DNA of 64,000 nt from Pseudonocardia cypriaca (lineage in GTDB: Bacteria; Actinomycetota; Actinomycetes; Mycobacteriales; Pseudonocardiaceae). Position 1 is the stretch's first letter. The number at the start of each line of letters is the position of its first letter. The stretch lies in the NCBI RefSeq assembly GCF_006717045.1, contig NZ_VFPH01000003.1, forward strand, positions 1,116,001 to 1,180,000, in the 5' to 3' direction. Position numbers and translations under genes: made by a program. Positions 43,423-54,095 of this stretch are shown here, piece by piece. Below the pieces are notes generated by a model. That model saw only the letters and a list, made by a program, of their open reading frames with translations, searched no databases and had not been told where the DNA came from.

Positions 43423-44178
43423 GTGGTGGTCGTTCCCGCCGAGTCGCTGGTCCTGATCGCGGCTGGGCTGGTGGCCGGCACGATCGGGGCTGCCGGTGGG
43501 ATCACGTCGTTGGTGTCCTACTCGGCGCTGTTGGCCGTCGGGGTGGCGCCGCTGCAGGCGAACGTCACCAACCTCGTGGCGGCCGTCGCCTGCTGGCCCG
43601 GGTCCGCGCTGACCTCCCGGCGTGAGCTCGTCGCCGCCCGCGGCTCCCTGACGCGGATGCTGCCGGTCGCCGCGTGTGCCGCTGGTGTCGGCTCACTGTT
43701 GCTGCTGGTCACACCGCCGGGCGTGTTCTCGCGTGTCGTCCCGTTCCTCGTCGCCCTCGCGTCGCTCGCGCTGCTCTTCCAGCCGTGGCTCACCGTGCAG
43801 GCCGCTCTACGACCAGAGCGGGCGCGGCTCCTCGCGTGGCCGCTCGTCGGCCTGGTCTCGGGCTACGGCGGCTACTTCGGCGCGGGAGCGGGCGTCATGC
43901 TGCTGGCGTTGCTGCTCGTGCTCGTCGACGACCGCCTGCCGGAGGCCAACGCGATCAAGAACATGCTGCTCGGGGTGATGGGGCTCGTGTCGGCCGCCGT
44001 GTTCGTCGTGGCCGGCCCCGTGGACTGGGCGGCAGCGGCACCATTGGCGCTCGGCCTGTTCGGTGGCAGCGCGCTCGGCCCGGTCATCGCCCGCAGGCTC
44101 CCGGCACGGGCGATCCGGTGGACCGTCGTCGCGCTCGGCTTCGCGCTCGCCGTCGACCTGTGGCTCGGGACCGTGTGA
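43423..44178 (+). CDS. TauE/SafE family membrane permease (TSUP)
   Basis: The 251-residue protein has about seven to eight membrane helices and two related halves, each starting with a Gly-rich motif: GTIGAAGGITSLVSY near the N-terminus and VSGYGGYFGAGAGVMLL near residue 145. The family exports or imports sulfur- or carbon-containing anions such as sulfite, sulfoacetate or taurine; the substrate here is unknown. The start is one of several adjacent GTG codons. First chromosomal gene after the island. Confidence 0.88.
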   Translation: MVVVPAESLVLIAAGLVAGTIGAAGGITSLVSYSALLAVGVAPLQANVTNLVAAVACWPGSALTSRRELVAARGSLTRMLPVAACAAGVGSLLLLVTPPGVFSRVVPFLVALASLALLFQPWLTVQAALRPERARLLAWPLVGLVSGYGGYFGAGAGVMLLALLLVLVDDRLPEANAIKNMLLGVMGLVSAAVFVVAGPVDWAAAAPLALGLFGGSALGPVIARRLPARAIRWTVVALGFALAVDLWLGTV

Positions 44179-44251
44179 CGGGTCGGCGACGGGCAGCGGC
44201 TGGCGCCGCCCGGCTCCGGCACCCGGCTACGCGGGCCTGCTCGAGCTCGCG

Positions 44252-44695
44252 CTACGCGCAGGGATTCGACTTCTCCCGGTCGCGCACGACGAGGTCCGCG
44301 CGGTTGTCGGCGTCAGCCGGGAAGACACCCTGGGTGTGGGGACGGGCCGTGAAGACCAGGTCCCAGCAGTCCGTGCCCTCGGGCTGGTCGTAGAACCGGT
44401 AGGTGGCGTCCACGTTGTTGGTGTAGGAGGTGATCCGGTCGCTGAAGTCCCCCTCCGAGTCCGAGTCCCGCAGGTCGATCTCCCGCTCGTTCCCCGGGTC
44501 GAGGGTGAAGCTCCCCTCCCAGGGGCCGCCGTCACCGTCGAAGAGGCAGAGGTACTCCTCACCGTCGAAGCACCAGTAGTCGTTCGGGTCGACGTCCGGC
44601 GGAGCGGCCGATGCCATGCTGCCGCTCAACACGACACACGTCAGTGCAGCGAGGGTCGCGAGCCCAGTCCGCGCCGCCGTCCTCGTCCCGTACAT
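44252..44695 (-). CDS. Secreted protein, possibly beta-gamma-crystallin/peptidase-inhibitor-like
   Basis: The 147-residue protein has a clear signal peptide (TGLATLAALTCVVLSGSMASA, cleavage after ASA). The mature part has four cysteines (YWCFDGEEYLCLFDG, GTDCWDLVF, SNPCA) and an acidic character. The WCFDGEEYLCLFDGDGG start and SDRITSYTNNVDATYRFY segment recall secreted inhibitors of the I36 fold, but similarity is weak. The ATG at 44695 was chosen for AGGAGGGCC directly upstream and because it begins the signal peptide. Convergent with the permease. Confidence 0.6.
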   Translation of the reverse strand: MYGTRTAARTGLATLAALTCVVLSGSMASAAPPDVDPNDYWCFDGEEYLCLFDGDGGPWEGSFTLDPGNEREIDLRDSDSEGDFSDRITSYTNNVDATYRFYDQPEGTDCWDLVFTARPHTQGVFPADADNRADLVVRDREKSNPCA

Positions 44696-44785
44696 GGCCC
44701 TCCTGATCCGGTGCAGAACTCTGATGAGGCGTGACCCTATCGGGTGAAGATCGCATTTCGTCAAGAACAGCTCGGTGAACGGCCG

Positions 44786-46500
<1,715 letters not shown>

Positions 46501-46504
<4 letters not shown>

Positions 46505-48105
46505 ACCGGCACCCGCTCGAGCAGGCCGGTGAGCGTCGCGGTCGGTGTGATGATGTCGGGGTCGGTGCGGACGGCGACCACGGCCGGCCGTCGACCGGTG
46601 ACGGCGCGCCGCACCGCCTCGTCGAGCTCGCGGGCGTCGGTCACGCCGTACGCGGCGGCGCCCAGCCCTTCGGCCCACCGCACGAGGTCGACGAGGCCGA
46701 TGTCCACGCCCGACGTCCGCCCCAGGTCGCGGGCCTGGTGCATCGCGATCGTCCCGTACATGCCGTTCTGCAGCACGAGGACGACGACCGGCGCGCCGAG
46801 CCGCACCGCGGTCTCGATCTCCTGGCCCGTCATGAGCACGCCGCCGTCGCCGACCACCGCCACCGCCGTGCGTTCCGGCGCCGCCACCGCGGCCGCGACC
46901 GCGGACGGCACGGCGTAGCCCATCGCGCCGTTCACGGGCGCGAGCTGGGTGGTGGTGGGCGGGAAGCGCCAGTAGCGGTGCAGGAACGCGGCGAAGTTCC
47001 CGGCGTCGTTGGTGACGATGCCGTCCGGTGGGAGGTGCCGGTGCAGTGCGGCGATCACGGCGGCCGGGTGCACGCCACCGTCGGCGTCACCGGCGGGAGG
47101 GGTCGACCAGGCGTCGACGGCCCCGTGCACCTGCGTCCAGTCCACCGGGCGCGCCGGTCCCCCTCGGCGGGCGAGCGCGGCCAGCACGTCGGCGGGGTCG
47201 GCGTCGATCCCGCCGTGGCCGTACCGGCCGATCGGGACGACCTCGGTTCCCGGCGCCGGGAGCCGGTAGCGCTGGGTGGTGACCTCGTCGAGTCGTGTCC
47301 CGATGACGAGAAGTAGATCGGCGCCCGTCACGGCGTCGACGGTCGCATCGGGGGTGGCCAGCGCGAGGTGGCCCAGGAAGTTGGGGTGGTCGGCCGGGAA
47401 GGCGTCCTGGCGGCGGAAGGACGTGCACACCCCGATGCCGAAGTGCTCGGCCGCGGCGACGAGGCGGTCGCGGGCAGGGCGGGCGCACTCCCCGGCGATG
47501 GCCACCGGCCTGCGGGCGGCGAGCAGGCGCCCGGCGAGCTCTTCGACGGCCGCCGTGTCGAGCGTGGCCGGCTCCGCGACGGGTGGTGGTACCGCTCCGG
47601 AGAACTCCGCGTCCACGAAGTCGCTGGGTATCGCGATCGCGACCGGACCCGGCCGGCCCGAGGTCGCGATCCGCCAGCCGCGGGCGACGAGCTCGGGAAC
47701 GTCCTCTGCGCGTTCGGCCGTGACCGCCCACTTGGTGATCGGGGTGTAGAACGCGGTGAGGTCGACCTCCTGGAAGGCCTCGCGCCCCCGCAGCTGCGAG
47801 TCGACCTGTCCCAGGAGCACGATCATCGGCGTCGAGTCCTGGTGGGCGGTGTGCACGCCGATCGCGAGGTTCGACGAGCCGGGGCCGCGGCTCGCCATGG
47901 CGATCGCCGGAACGCCGGTGAGCCGCGCGTCCGCGTCGGCCATGAAGGCCGCGCCCGATTCATGTCGCACTGACACCAACTGGAGCCCTGGATGCCGGTC
48001 GACCTCGTCGATCAGGCTGAGGAACGACTCTCCGGGCACGGTGTAGCAGCGGCGAGCACCCGCTTCGGCGAGCAGCTCCACCACCGCTGCGGCGACGGTC
48101 GTCAC
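46501..48105 (-). CDS. Thiamine-diphosphate-dependent enzyme, acetolactate-synthase-like
   Basis: The 534-residue protein has the N-terminal ThDP PYR domain with the catalytic Glu region RRCYTVPGESFLSLIDEV and VSVRHESGAAFMADADAR, a central domain, and the C-terminal PP domain with the Mg/ThDP motif VVGDGGVLMTGQEIETAVRL followed by VLQNGMYG. It lacks the usual regulatory subunit neighbour (ilvN), and pairing with a sugar-acid-type dehydratase and an RraA-like aldolase suggests a catabolic 2-oxoacid reaction. GGGAGGAAG precedes the GTG. Promoter lies in the 121-bp divergent gap with an operator. Confidence 0.83.
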
Positions 48106-48191
48106 GCAGACTTCCTCCCGATCACGACAACAGCTCGTCCACAGCCTTGCCCATCCCCGGCGGGGCGGCGACCACGACGTAGTTGGTGTAT

Positions 48192-48201
48192 TGGTATACC
48201 A
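48192..48201. promoter_or_regulatory. GntR operator in the divergent promoter region
   Basis: The palindrome TGGTATACCA lies between the divergent ThDP and RraA-like genes and recurs before the gntR gene at 49630-49639. It fits the TGGT-N-ACCA operators of FadR-type GntR proteins. Confidence 0.75.
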
Positions 48202-48226
48202 GCGGCGTAGCTCGATGAGGAGGGTC

Positions 48227-48934
48227 ATGACGACCGAGACCGTGGACCCCGGCACGCTCGAGGCGCTGCGCACCGTCAGCACCGCGACCGTGACCACCCA
48301 GCTCATGGCGCGCGGCCTGCGCAACACGTTCCTGCACGGGATCCGGCCGCTGAACCCGGCGCAGACCCGCATGGTCGGCGAGGCGTTCACGCTGCGCTGC
48401 ATCCCGTCGCGCGAGGACCTGGACACGCTGTCGGTCTTCCAGGACTACGACCACCCGCAGCGCAAGGCGGTCGAGACGGTGCCGCCGGGCGCGGTGCTCG
48501 TCGTCGACGCCCGGCGCCGGACGCGGGCCGCGTCGCTCGGTCACATCCTCGCCACCCGGCTGCTGCGCCGCGGCGTGGCCGGGTTCGTCACCGACGGGTC
48601 GGTGCGCGACAGCGAGGGGTTCGCCGAGCTCGCGCTGCCGACGTTCGCGGCGGGCGCGGCGGCCACCACGAACCTCGCCCAGCACCACGCGGTGGACCTG
48701 AACGTGCCGATCGGCTGCGCGGAGGTGCCGGTCTACCCGGGCGACATCATGGTCGGCGACCGCGACGGCGTCGTCTGCATCCCGCGCCACCTCGCGGCAG
48801 AGGTGGCAGCGGCTGCCGTCGAGCAGGAGCGGCTGGAGGCGTTCGTGCTGGAGAAGATCGAGTCGGGCGCGCCGCTGCGCGGCACCTACCCACCGGACGA
48901 GACGACGCTCGCCGAGTACCGCACCCGCGGCTAG
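48227..48934 (+). CDS. RraA-like / 4-hydroxy-4-methyl-2-oxoglutarate aldolase family protein
   Basis: The 235-residue protein has the RraA fold signatures: VSTATVTTQLMARGLRNTFL, VPPGAVLVVDARRR, GVAGFVTDGSVRDSEGFAEL (with the Arg-Asp pair of class II aldolases), and PGDIMVGDRDGVVCIPRHL. Members either cleave HMG or oxaloacetate with a divalent metal or, in Escherichia coli, inhibit RNase E; the catabolic setting here favours an aldolase or decarboxylase. GAGGAGGG precedes the ATG. It ends immediately before the convergent gntR stop. Confidence 0.8.
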   Translation: MTTETVDPGTLEALRTVSTATVTTQLMARGLRNTFLHGIRPLNPAQTRMVGEAFTLRCIPSREDLDTLSVFQDYDHPQRKAVETVPPGAVLVVDARRRTRAASLGHILATRLLRRGVAGFVTDGSVRDSEGFAELALPTFAAGAAATTNLAQHHAVDLNVPIGCAEVPVYPGDIMVGDRDGVVCIPRHLAAEVAAAAVEQERLEAFVLEKIESGAPLRGTYPPDETTLAEYRTRG

Positions 48935-49624
48935 CTACCCGGTCGCGGCCTGGGTCCGCTCGTTGCGGAGCCGGCTGATCGAACGCTGGATGTGGCCCCG
49001 CACCAGCTCCTCGGCGGCGGCCGCCCGGCCCTCCCGGACGGCGGCGAGGATCTCCCGGTGCTCCTCCAGCTCGGCGCGCCAGGTGGGCCACTGCTCCCAC
49101 AACAGGCTCACGGTGCCGAGCGCGGTGAGGTCCTGCAGGTCGCCGAGCGTGCGGATCACCAGCTCGTTGGCGCACGTCGAGTAGATGCTGCGGTGGAACC
49201 GCCGGTTGGCGAGGCTCAGCCCCGGGTGGTCGTCGAGCTCGACGAAGCGCGCCGCGTCGTCGAGCGCGCGGTTCGCCTCGGCCGCATCCAGGGTGCCCGT
49301 CTCGGCCACCCGGCCGGCGGCCCACGGCTCGACCAGCAGGCGCATCTCGTAGACCTGCCGCACGTCCTCCGGGCCGAGCCGGCGCACCGCGACCCCGCGG
49401 TTGCGGGTGGGGGCGAGCAGGCCGGTGGAGGTCAACGCGATGAGCGCCTCGCGCACCGGGGTCTTGGAGACGCCGAGCTGGTCGGCGATCCGGCGCTCGA
49501 CGAGCAGCTCGTCCGGCCGCAGCCGGCCGGACAGGATCGCGGACTTGATCGACGCGGCCACCAGGTCCGAGCGCGTCGTCGAGCGGCCGAGCGGCGGCAG
49601 CGCCGGCGCCTCGTCGTGCACCAC
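48935..49624 (-). CDS. GntR-family regulator, FadR/FCD subfamily
   Basis: The 229-residue protein has an N-terminal winged helix (DLVAASIKSAILSGRLRPDE, VERRIADQLGVSKTPVREAL) and an all-helical FCD effector domain with metal-type positions (EMRLLVEPWAA, NRRFHRSIYS, LEEHREILAAVREG, VRGHIQRS). The start was set at adjacent GTG codons 49624/49621, right after the operator at 49630-49639, which suggests autoregulation. Likely regulator of the dehydratase/ThDP/aldolase genes. The effector, probably the pathway acid, is unknown. Confidence 0.85.
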   Translation of the reverse strand: MVHDEAPALPPLGRSTTRSDLVAASIKSAILSGRLRPDELLVERRIADQLGVSKTPVREALIALTSTGLLAPTRNRGVAVRRLGPEDVRQVYEMRLLVEPWAAGRVAETGTLDAAEANRALDDAARFVELDDHPGLSLANRRFHRSIYSTCANELVIRTLGDLQDLTALGTVSLLWEQWPTWRAELEEHREILAAVREGRAAAAEELVRGHIQRSISRLRNERTQAATG

Positions 49625-49629
49625 CGCGC

Positions 49630-49639
49630 TGGTATACCA
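49630..49639. promoter_or_regulatory. GntR operator before gntR
   Basis: Second copy of TGGTATACCA, five bases upstream of the gntR start codon. Confidence 0.75.
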
Positions 49640-49718
49640 CGCGCGGGCCTGCCGGAACTCGATGTCCACGCCCGTTGCCGGCCTTGCCGATCGTCGATCG
49701 CGGACTACTGTGCAGCTA

Positions 49719-50621
49719 ATGAGACTCGGGATCGCGCTTCCCACCACAGGCGACTCGGCGGGTGCCGAGACGATCACCGAGGTGGCCAGCACGGCCGAGC
49801 GGACCGGTCTCCACTCGCTGTGGACGTTCGAGCGCCTGTTGTCCCCGACCGCAGGCGGGCAGATGAACGGGCAGACGGTGCCGCTGCCCGATGCTTACGA
49901 CTCGGTCCTCGCGCCGCTCGAGGTGCTGGCGTTCGCCGCGGCCCACACCAGCCGGATCACGCTCGGCACCAGCGTCGTGGTGGCCCTGCTGCACAACCCC
50001 GCCGACCTGGCCCGCCGCTTCGCCACGCTGGACCGGCTCAGCGGCGGCCGGGTCGTCGCGGGGCTGGCGCAGGGGTGGATGGCCCAGGAGTTCGAGGCCG
50101 CCGGTGTGCCGCTGAGCAACCGCGGACCCCGGTTCAGCGAGTTCATCGAGGCGGTGCGCGCGCTCTGGGGTCCGGACCCCGTCTCGTACGACGGCCGCTT
50201 CTACCGGATCGAGGAGTCGAACGTCGGCCCGAAGCCGACGCGAGCCGGTGGCATCCCGATCCTCGCCGGGGCCGGGTCGCCTGCCGGGATCCGGCGCGCC
50301 GCCCGGCTCGGGCTGGGGCTGAACCCGGTGTGGTTCGGCTGGGAGGCCCTCGAAGGCGCGGTGCAGGTCTTCCGCGCCGCGGCCGCCGAGGCGGGTCACG
50401 ACCCGGAGACGCTCCCGGTTGTCGTGCGCGTCAACCAGTTCCCGGCGGCCGAGCCCACCGCTGACGGCGCATCGCCGACCGGTTCGCCGGAGCAGATCCT
50501 CGAGGCGATCCCCCGCTTGGAGGCGATCGGCGTCACCGAGCTGCTCTGGAACCTCGACGACGACGGCCCCCTCGACGACCAGCTCTCGCGGCTCGCCCAG
50601 CTGGCCGGGGCATCGGTCTGA
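49719..50621 (+). CDS. LLM-class (luciferase-like, probably F420-dependent) oxidoreductase
   Basis: The 300-residue TIM-barrel protein has RLGIALPTTGDSAGAETI at the start, the cis-peptide strand HTSRITLGTSVVVALLHNPADLARR, LSGGRVVAGLAQGWMAQEFEAAG, and the phosphate-binding IPILAGAGSPAGIRRAARLG. Such enzymes use F420H2 or FMNH2; the substrate is unknown. TACTGT at 49706-49711, seven bases before the ATG, suggests a leaderless message. It is divergent from gntR by 94 bp and could belong to its regulon. Confidence 0.85.
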   Translation: MRLGIALPTTGDSAGAETITEVASTAERTGLHSLWTFERLLSPTAGGQMNGQTVPLPDAYDSVLAPLEVLAFAAAHTSRITLGTSVVVALLHNPADLARRFATLDRLSGGRVVAGLAQGWMAQEFEAAGVPLSNRGPRFSEFIEAVRALWGPDPVSYDGRFYRIEESNVGPKPTRAGGIPILAGAGSPAGIRRAARLGLGLNPVWFGWEALEGAVQVFRAAAAEAGHDPETLPVVVRVNQFPAAEPTADGASPTGSPEQILEAIPRLEAIGVTELLWNLDDDGPLDDQLSRLAQLAGASV

Positions 50622-50629
50622 CTCGTCAG

Positions 50630-52747
50630 GTGGAGATCTGGCCGGGATCGCCGTACCCGCTCGGCGCCAACTACGACGGGGGAGGCACGAACTTCGCGCT
50701 CTTCTCCGAGGTCGCCGAGCGCGTGGAACTGTGTCTGTTCGACGAGAACGGCCGCGAGACGCGCGTCGACCTCCCCGAGCGCGAGGTGCTGATCTGGCAC
50801 GGCTACCTGCCGCGGGTACGCCCGGGGCAGCGCTACGGCTACCGCGTGCACGGCCCCTACGACCCGCAGGCCGGCCTGCGGTGCAACCCGGCGAAGCTGC
50901 TGCTCGACCCGTACTCCAAGGCGGTCGACGGGCACGCGCGCTGGGACGAGGCCCTGTTCTCCTACCGGTTCGGTGAGCCGCGCTCGCTCAACACCACCGA
51001 CTCGGCGCCGTTCATGCCGCGGTCGGTGGTGGTGAACCCGTTCTTCGACTGGACGGGCGACCGGACGCTGCGCATCCCGTACCACGAGACGGTGATCTAC
51101 GAGGCGCACGTCAAGGGCATGACGATGACGCACCCGGACGTGCCCCCCGAGGTCAGGGGCACCTACTCGGGGCTCGTCCACCCGGTGATGATCAAGCACC
51201 TGAAGGACCTCGGCGTCACCGCGATCGAGCTCATGCCGGTGCACCAGTTCCTCCACGACCACGCGCTCGAGCAGCGCGGCCTCTCGAACTACTGGGGCTA
51301 CAACACGATCGGCTTCTTCGCCCCGCACAACGACTACGCGTCCTTCGGCACCCGCGGCGAGCAGGTGCAGGAGTTCAAGACGATGGTCAAGCAGTTCCAC
51401 CGGGCGGGGATCGAGGTCATCCTCGACGTCGTCTACAACCACACGGCAGAGGGCAGCCACCTCGGCCCGACCCTGTCGTTCCGCGGGATCGACAACCTCA
51501 ACTACTACCGGGTGGTGCCCGACCAGCCGGAGTTCTACTACGACACCACCGGCACCGGGAACAGCCTCAACGTCCGCGCCCACGAGTCGCTGCGCCTGAT
51601 CATGGACTCGCTGCGGTACTGGGTGCTCGAGATGCACGTCGACGGGTTCCGCTTCGACCTCGCCGCGGCGCTGGCCAGGGAGTTCCACGCGGTCGACCGG
51701 CTCGCCGCGTTCTTCGACCTGGTCAACCAGGATCCCGTGGTCAGCCAGGTCAAGCTGATCGCCGAGCCGTGGGACGTCGGTGAGGGTGGCTACCAGGTGG
51801 GCGGCTTCCCGTCCCTGTGGACCGAGTGGAACGGCAAGTACCGCGACACCGTTCGCGACTTCTGGCGCGGTGAGCCGGCGAGCCTCGGCGAGTTCGCCTC
51901 CCGGTTCACCGGCTCGTCCGACCTGTACGAGAAGGACAACCGGCTCCCGATCGCCTCGATCAACTTCGTGACGGCGCACGACGGGTTCACGCTGAACGAC
52001 CTCGTCTCGTACAACGAGAAGCACAACGAGGCGAACGGCGAGGACAACCGCGACGGGGAGAGCCACAACCGGTCGTGGAACCACGGCGTCGAGGGCCCGA
52101 CCGACGACGGCGCGGTCCACGCGCTCCGGGAGCGGCAGAAGCGCAACTTCATCGCGACGCTGTTGCTGTCGCAGGGCGTGCCCATGCTCGCCCACGGCGA
52201 CGAGTTCGGTCGCACCCAGCACGGCAACAACAACGTGTACTGCCAGGACAACGAGCTCGCGTGGGTGGACTGGTCGGCCGCGCGCGAGAACTCGGTGCTC
52301 ACCGACTTCGTCTCCGAGGTCGCCGCCCTGCGCCGGGACCACCCGGTCTTCCGCAGGCGCCGGTTCTTCCAGGGACGCCCCATCCGCGGCTCGAGCATCG
52401 AGGACATCGCCTGGCTCCGCCCGGACGGGCAGCCGATGAGCGACGAGGACTGGAACGGCGGTTTCGCGCGCTCACTGGCCATCTACCTCAACGGCGAAGG
52501 AATCCCCGAGCTCGACGAGATCGGCCGCCGCGTCGTGGACCAGTCCTTCCTGCTGCTGTTCAACGCCCACCACCAGGCGGTGCCGTTCACGCTGCCCGCC
52601 GAGTCGTACGGGCGGATCTGGTCGATCGTCCTCGACACCGCCGACCCGCTGCGGGCCAGGGCCCGCAGGCGCGAGCGGGATGCGAGGCCGGGCGGCAGGC
52701 TCCGCATCACGCCCCGCTCGCTGATGGTGCTGCGCAAGCACTTCTGA
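50630..52747 (+). CDS. glgX: Glycogen debranching enzyme GlgX
   Basis: The 705-residue GH13 isoamylase-type enzyme has an N-terminal CBM48 (GSPYPLGANYDGGGTNFALF), the amylase barrel with region I DVVYNHTAEGS, region II HVDGFRFDLAAAL (nucleophile Asp), region III KLIAEPWDVGEGGY (acid Glu) and region IV NFVTAHDGFTL, and a C-terminal beta domain. It cuts alpha-1,6 branches of glycogen or trimmed limit dextrin. It starts 9 bp after the preceding stop, so both may share a transcript. Confidence 0.93.
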   Translation: MEIWPGSPYPLGANYDGGGTNFALFSEVAERVELCLFDENGRETRVDLPEREVLIWHGYLPRVRPGQRYGYRVHGPYDPQAGLRCNPAKLLLDPYSKAVDGHARWDEALFSYRFGEPRSLNTTDSAPFMPRSVVVNPFFDWTGDRTLRIPYHETVIYEAHVKGMTMTHPDVPPEVRGTYSGLVHPVMIKHLKDLGVTAIELMPVHQFLHDHALEQRGLSNYWGYNTIGFFAPHNDYASFGTRGEQVQEFKTMVKQFHRAGIEVILDVVYNHTAEGSHLGPTLSFRGIDNLNYYRVVPDQPEFYYDTTGTGNSLNVRAHESLRLIMDSLRYWVLEMHVDGFRFDLAAALAREFHAVDRLAAFFDLVNQDPVVSQVKLIAEPWDVGEGGYQVGGFPSLWTEWNGKYRDTVRDFWRGEPASLGEFASRFTGSSDLYEKDNRLPIASINFVTAHDGFTLNDLVSYNEKHNEANGEDNRDGESHNRSWNHGVEGPTDDGAVHALRERQKRNFIATLLLSQGVPMLAHGDEFGRTQHGNNNVYCQDNELAWVDWSAARENSVLTDFVSEVAALRRDHPVFRRRRFFQGRPIRGSSIEDIAWLRPDGQPMSDEDWNGGFARSLAIYLNGEGIPELDEIGRRVVDQSFLLLFNAHHQAVPFTLPAESYGRIWSIVLDTADPLRARARRRERDARPGGRLRITPRSLMVLRKHF

Positions 52748-52792
52748 GTGGACCGTTGTTCCACATTGACGTGCTTCTTCGTACCCCTCGCG

Positions 52793-53209
52793 TCAGCGGG
52801 CCCGGCGCAGGCCGAGCCACTGCAGGTCGGCGAACACCGCAACCGCGGCGGCCTGGGCGAGCACCACGGCAACACCGAGCGCGGTGAACGTGTCCCGACC
52901 GGCGACGACGGCGCCGAGGCTGCCCAGGACCCAGGCGGTGTTGCCGACGACGACCGTCCACGCGGCGGTCCTCGGGATCACCGGTCGCGCCGCGATGAGC
53001 ACGAGCGCGAGCGCGTAGGCCACGAGGAACGCGCCGGTTCCGCGCAGCCCGCCTGTCGTCATGCCGAGCGGGTCGGCGAGGGGCGCGGCAGCGGCGAGGC
53101 CGACCAGCCCCAACACCCCGGATCCGGCGGCGTCGAGGCGGAGGGCGAAGCGCAGCATCCGGCCGCCGTCACGGACGGCGGTGATGCGGGTGAGCGAGAG
53201 GGCGGTCAT
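52793..53209 (-). CDS. Small integral membrane protein, function unknown
   Basis: The 138-residue protein has four predicted membrane helices (AAGSGVLGLVGLAAAAPLA, GAFLVAYALALVLIAARPV, AAWTVVVGNTAWVLGSLGAV, GVAVVLAQAAAVAVFADL) and short charged ends. No catalytic motif is recognised. AGGAGG precedes the ATG. Confidence 0.7.
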   Translation of the reverse strand: MTALSLTRITAVRDGGRMLRFALRLDAAGSGVLGLVGLAAAAPLADPLGMTTGGLRGTGAFLVAYALALVLIAARPVIPRTAAWTVVVGNTAWVLGSLGAVVAGRDTFTALGVAVVLAQAAAVAVFADLQWLGLRRAR

Positions 53210-53349
53210 GGCGATCCTCCTGGCGTCGGTGCTGTCGGGATCGACTCTCGCCCGCGGGAGGTCGTCCGGTCGATGACGTCAGAGGTAAGGCAGCGGTACG
53301 GCGACCTGGATCGAGCATGACGTGCCGTTCGTCCGGCTCGAGCTCGCGT

Positions 53350-53388
53350 GACGGGTCCGGACGGCCGGCACGTGCGTCCGGACCCGTC
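53350..53388 (-). terminator. Terminator after the secreted-protein gene
   Basis: Perfect 13-bp stem GACGGGTCCGGAC (53350-53362) with GTCCGGACCCGTC (53376-53388), loop 13 bases, just past the stop at 53395 of the minus-strand gene. Confidence 0.7.
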
Positions 53389-53394
53389 GCGCCG

Positions 53395-53880
53395 TCAGTA
53401 GCGGACGTCGTTGTTCTCGGTGGCTCCCAGGACGTGGCCGGGAACGGCGTCGAACATCGAGGCGGCGTCGAGCTGCTGCATCGCGCTGTCCCGCTCCGGA
53501 GCCGCCGTGCGGAACTCGACGTCGGTGCCCCGCGTCTGCTGCGTGTCGCCCAGGTCGACGGCGTCGTGCGGCGCCGGCAGGTCGGGCGCGGGCAGGTGGC
53601 GGGTCGTGGGGAGCTGGGGGAGCCCGCGGTCGGCGGTGTAGACGCCGGTGTTCTCGACCGTGAAGAGCTGGGGCAGGTCGGGCACGTCGGACGTCTTGGG
53701 CGCACTGCCGAGCACGTTCGGCGTGGAGCGCGTGTCGGGTGCGGGGACGGCCTCGTCGGTGGACGGACGCTCGGGGTCGACCGGGGCGGCGAACGCGGGA
53801 GCCGCGATCCCGACGCCTGCGGCGGCGATCCCGGCCACGGCAGCGGTGGCGCGCAGGGTGCGCCGAGCAAGGCTGCTCAT
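53395..53880 (-). CDS. Secreted protein of unknown function
   Basis: The 161-residue protein has a signal peptide (RRTLRATAAVAGIAAAGVGI, then AAPAFAAP; cleavage after AFA). The mature part is Pro/Asp/Thr-rich without cysteines or recognised domain, ending ATENNDVRY, and is probably largely unfolded. The ATG is followed directly by the signal sequence. It is divergent from the alpha/beta hydrolase gene with a 215-bp gap that holds no other gene. Confidence 0.65.
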   Translation of the reverse strand: MSSLARRTLRATAAVAGIAAAGVGIAAPAFAAPVDPERPSTDEAVPAPDTRSTPNVLGSAPKTSDVPDLPQLFTVENTGVYTADRGLPQLPTTRHLPAPDLPAPHDAVDLGDTQQTRGTDVEFRTAAPERDSAMQQLDAASMFDAVPGHVLGATENNDVRY

Positions 53881-54095
53881 CGAGTATCCCTTCGTGCTGG
53901 CGGGCGTCGAGGGCGACGCTGATCTCGGGTGGACAACGAGGTGGGCGAGCGGCAGTTGTCGCTGGTCCACCGCTCGTGGCGGCCGGTTCACCCGAACCGG
54001 TGGAGAGGGGAACTGCAGGTGGGCGCGCTGTCACCGAGAGGGGTGACGGCGAGTGCTGCGCGCTGTCAGGGCCTGCGGGCATCATCATCGGTGTG